Assembly (NCBI GenBank): GCA_049999725.1
Contig: JBNGIS010012402.1
Span: 1-21,558, forward strand
Direction: 5' to 3'
DNA from: Haplomitrium mnioides
Taxonomy: Eukaryota > Marchantiophyta > Haplomitriopsida > Calobryales
Length of the DNA: 21,558 nucleotides
Below the pieces are notes generated by a model. It made no database searches. It was not told where the DNA came from and saw only the letters and a list, made by a program, of their open reading frames with translations. The position numbers and the translations under genes were made by a program. Below are positions 19,043 to 21,558 of this stretch, in pieces. Each line of letters begins with the position of its first letter. Position 1 is the first letter of the stretch.

Positions 19043-19143
19043 CTAGATGTAGTTGTCATTAGTTGTAAAAATTTGGACTTCTATTGGTCCTCACATATAT
19101 GTAGCAATTGCAAAACAAAAGCATATGATTATTTGCTTCATAC
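19043..19143 (-). other. Predicted 101-bp intron
   Basis: Donor AAA|GTATGA at 19143, acceptor ACATCTAG ending at 19043, and a CTAAT branch-like motif 15-20 bp before the acceptor. The length is typical of short plant introns. Both flanking frames are open and join in phase 0. Confidence 0.55.
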
Positions 19144-19955
19144 TTTGTAAGCAACATCTCTGTCTTGCCGTAGCATTGTGAGTGCCTCCAACAATCTCAT
19201 ATATGTATTTATGAGGGTTCCTAATGTCAAAATCTGACCTATCTCCTCATGCCATTTTGGGTCCACAACAACAATAAAGAAGAAATGAGCATACTTGTTG
19301 GTCAACATTCTTTGTGCAAGTAGCTCGACAAAATTCTCATTTAGTAGCATAATTTGGAATGGTGCATAGTTGTCTATTCCAGGTTTTGGAAAATTCAAAT
19401 TCTTCAACCAAATTGTTGTGGTCTCTTCACAAACTTTGCAGCGATGGATTGTAGACTCACAGACTTTGTTTTAATATTTTGAAACACCATCTAAGGATCC
19501 ACTTATTCTCTCTCTTGAAACATTTTGAGCCCATTGTGCACCTGTCATTTTGCTCTTGAGGTTGGTTGCTACTTGGGCTTTGGCTCAACCTCTTCTTTAG
19601 AGATGTTGGAAGAGGAAGACAATGAGGCAAGCGTAGACAAGCTTGGAGAAGAAGCTGAACAACTCTGCTCCTCACGAGCTAGTTGTGACGGGACCGGATT
19701 TTTCTTTTGAACATCCAACTTTTTTCTTTTTTGAGTGTTCTACTGGCTCAACTACTTTTTTTTTTTTGGAGTCGACGGTCCACCTGTTGCTCCAATAGCA
19801 AAAGTTGCAGCATTGGGATAAGGCACGCACTGTGCAAAGCTCAACCTAACCTTCACCTTCAAAATCTTCAAAGTGAATGCAAACTTGATGAAATCTCTTT
19901 CTACTTGCTTAAGGTATGGGTATGCGTTCACGAAGCTCAAAAGAAACTGCAAAAA
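19144..19955 (-). pseudogene. Unidentified spliced gene: exon-like block 3
   Basis: Begins after the acceptor TTTTTTCCTTTCAG at 19956. The first frame (19955-19569) reads LLSFVNAYPYLKQVERDFIK, FAQCVPYPNAATFAIGATGG, PSTPKKKK, two TAG codons, then VQKKNPVPSQLAREEQ and a Ser-rich run (SASSPSLSTLASLSSSSN) to a TAG at 19569-19571. A second frame then gives MTGAQWAQNVSRERISGSLD, one TAA, a Cys-rich segment (KVCESTIHRCKVCEE), LNFPKPGIDNYAPF, NKYAHFFFIVVVDPKWHEEI and LLEALTMLRQDRDVAYK, ending at the donor. A 12-A run and a 6-A run near 19758 and 19725 may be compensating frameshift sites. Not a family I know. Confidence 0.5.
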
Positions 19956-20644
19956 CTGAAAGGAAAAAAGATGTTAGTGTCAATGCCTAAAATAAAAAAT
20001 AAATACAAGATTACAAGATCCCTAGTTCTCTTGACTCCAAGCCCGTTGAGACACAAGAGTCCATGCACACATATGAATGTCTAACTGTTGCATGTACAGA
20101 CTCTCAAGTCTATGAATCCATGGACTTTTTGAGTCCTTGTAGACAATGACTCTTGAGTCAATGTGCGTATGGACTCTTGAGTCTATGCACACATAGGCTC
20201 TCTAGTCCAAACTTGTCGTGATTGGCAAGTCCTTACGCACAATGACTCTTGAACAATGCACACATGGACTCTTGAGTCCATGCGCAAGAACTACAAGGTC
20301 CAAGCACACCTGGATTGAAGAGTCCATACGCGCATAGACTCAAGAGTCCAAGCAAAAGGACTACAAGGTACCTAAGTGCAAGGACTCAATAAACCTCGTG
20401 CACAAGATCTTAATGGTCCATGCATGGACTCAATAGTACAAGCGCCCTTTAACTTGAGAGTCTATGCACACGTGGACTTGAGAGTCCATGCACGCATAGA
20501 CTTTAGAGTCAAGGCGTGCATAGACTAAGCAGCCTACACGTGCAATGACTACCGACTACTAGTTGCAAGGACTCACGAGTTCATGTAAGCATGAACTCCT
20601 AACAAAAAAAATTGAGTTAAGAGTTTTTATCTTTCTATCCTTAC
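19956..20644 (-). other. Predicted intron (689 bp) holding a minisatellite
   Basis: Donor AAGCTT|GTAAGG at 20644 and acceptor CTTTTTTCCTTTCAG ending at 19956, with a CTAAC branch-like motif just upstream (CACTAACATC). Most of the intron is the 24-bp array at 20040-20600. Reading phases of the two flanking blocks do not match exactly as they stand, so either the border or the frame has decayed. Confidence 0.45.
20040..20600. repeat. Palindromic-core array, about 24-bp period
   Basis: Units such as GAGTCAATGTGCGTATGGAC, GAGTCTATGCACACATAGGC and GAGTCCATACGCGCATAGAC repeat every 22-28 bp with a 2-4 base spacer (TT, AA or AAG). This is the least diverged and most palindromic of the arrays, with many units having both half-sites GAGTCCATGC and GCATGGACTC or one mismatch away. 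It fills a predicted intron. Confidence 0.9.
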
Positions 20645-21028
20645 AAGCTTCTTGCATGTTGATTGTGAATAAGTCCTCGAGCTTCATTTCGTTGAAGCAG
20701 AAACTTCTTTGAAGAGGCATTGTAAAAAATGATCCCATCTTTCAATTGCACAAGCAGCCCAATGTGAGCTCTATGCCCCATATGAATCATTGAGATTCAG
20801 ACTAAAAGGTCCATGTTGAATTTCTTGTCTTCATCATATGAAGAAAATGTAAACGTGATGCTCAATGTCCATAATGGTACACAAACAAACTAGAAATTTG
20901 TTGGCTAATTTGATGGGTTCAACTAATTTCAATACATTGGCATAGTAATAAGGCTTTGGTTGTGTTGGTCTTGGAGCAGTGGGCTCATATGTCTTTTCTC
21001 TACTACAAAAATGTGCAAAAAGCTCACT
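20645..21028 (-). pseudogene. Unidentified spliced gene: exon-like block 2
   Basis: Starts after the acceptor TTTCATTTTCAG at 21029 and ends at the donor GTAAGG at 20644. It reads SELFAHFCSREKTYEPTAPR, PTQPKPYYYANVLKLVEPIK, CTIMDIEHHVYIF. A one-base shift then opens SYDEDKKFNMDLLV, a TGA (20797-20799), MIHMGHRAHIGLLVQLKDGI, IFYNASSKKFLLQRNEARGL and IHNQHARSL. With one shift and one stop, ~125 codons look like former protein of mixed composition. No family recognised; not retroelement-like to my eye. Confidence 0.5.
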
Positions 21029-21111
21029 CTGAAAATGAAAGATAAAATGTCTCAGAAAATTGAAGGGCAAAAATAGGCCAAAAGATAGAAAAATGCATAA
21101 ATTCCCATACG

Positions 21112-21129
21112 AAAAAAAAAAAAAAAAAA
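21112..21129. repeat. Poly(A) tract of 18
   Basis: Homopolymer A18 on the plus strand, inside the predicted first intron of the minus-strand gene. On the minus strand it is a T-run. Confidence 0.95.
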
Positions 21130-21193
21130 GACAATAGAACGAAACTTTCCATTGTCGCTCTTTTTATGCATGAATTTCAAAAAATACATTTAC

Positions 21194-21302
21194 TTGCTAA
21201 AAAATAATTCGTGGAGCTCTTGATAGGTAGTTTCGCACGATGGGAGAAAAAGTTACTGTATAAAGCACTGCTCTTTTTCATATTTCTAGTTTTCTTTTTC
21301 AT
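21194..21302 (-). pseudogene. Possible first exon of the unidentified gene
   Basis: ATG at 21302-21300 opens 36 codons, MKKKTRNMKKSSALYSNFFS followed by HRAKLPIKSSTNYFLA, up to a donor-like A|GTAAATG at 21193. A TATA box lies 56 bp upstream. Its phase (1) does not match block 2 (phase 0), so the join is not proven. The basic N-terminus carries no clear signal or transit peptide. Confidence 0.2.
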
Positions 21303-21357
21303 TTTCCTAAAGAAAATTTGCAATAGTTGTCGTTTTATGGTTTTTTTTTTAAATATA

Positions 21358-21367
21358 TATTTTTATA
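21358..21367 (-). promoter_or_regulatory. TATA box upstream of the minus-strand gene
   Basis: Minus-strand TATAAAAATA lies 56 bp before the candidate ATG at 21302, a normal plant core-promoter spacing with transcription starting near 21330. The surroundings are AT-rich, so a chance match is possible. Confidence 0.35.
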
Positions 21368-21558
21368 CCAACGTTTATCAGGAATATTTGTTTTAATCAT
21401 TTCTTCATTTTTTAGCTTTTGATTATTTTTTAAAATGACAAGAGTGTTCAGAAGCAAGAAGCAATTAGAATTTCAGTATTCATATTTTCTATTATATTAC
21501 ATCTAGTAAGGTGATTAGACTAATATAGGATTAGTCCTTAACCTATGATTAGACTATA
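21368..21558. other. AT-rich end of window, nothing assignable
   Basis: No open frame, repeat or motif that I can support. It may contain upstream promoter sequence of the minus-strand gene. Confidence 0.4.

Noticed and set aside
20040-20600. CRISPR-like array (short dyad repeats with spacers)
   Set aside because: Units are diverged, spacers are 2-4 bp and themselves repeated, no cas genes are present, and the DNA is plant nuclear. It is a minisatellite.

Overview
This is AT-rich, gene-poor eukaryotic nuclear DNA, almost certainly from a plant. The evidence is Ty3/gypsy (chromovirus-type) retroelement remains, an initiator-tRNA-Met-like primer binding site, degenerate minisatellites, and short introns with GT-AG ends and CTAAY branch-like motifs. 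I see no bacterial-style operons, rRNA, tRNA or CRISPR. The species cannot be named from this sequence. A run of exactly 100 N (604-703) is an assembly gap of unknown true size.

Left part (1-2010): a 37-bp-period minisatellite is interrupted by the gap. The same 338 bp lies on both sides of the gap with only two mismatches. It is followed by a ~320-bp dispersed 'tail' repeat and by an antisense RNase H fragment from a different gypsy element.

Retroelement block (2011-11679): two decayed Ty3/gypsy internal regions lie head to tail, 5,683 bp apart at their left ends. Copy A (2011-6002, continued by an integrase/chromodomain segment to about 6935) and copy B (7694-11679) each run gag - protease - reverse transcriptase - RNase H - integrase. 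One LTR-like segment with a TATA box and a primer-binding-like site (about 6942-7587) separates them. The copies share the same stops, frameshifts and lost active-site residues, so their common ancestor was already dead. The homology ends abruptly at 6002/11679. There A continues into a better preserved, C-richer integrase-chromodomain segment, and B runs into a minisatellite array.

Middle part (11680-17375): minisatellite arrays, three more copies of the tail repeat, a decayed coding-like stretch on the minus strand (14788-15380), and long stretches with nothing recognisable.

Right part (17430-21370): by inspection this looks like a decayed multi-exon gene on the minus strand. It has a TATA box near 21362, a possible first exon, and at least four further exon-like blocks with good GT-AG borders. 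Two of its introns (20644-19956 and 18498-17990) contain the palindromic minisatellite, and two junctions keep reading phase. I do not recognise the product.

The unifying feature is a short palindromic core (GAGTCCATGC followed by its reverse complement GCATGGACTC). It builds all the arrays here, with periods of 24, 26, 37, 84 and about 125-130 bp, both between retroelements and inside the introns of the right-hand gene.
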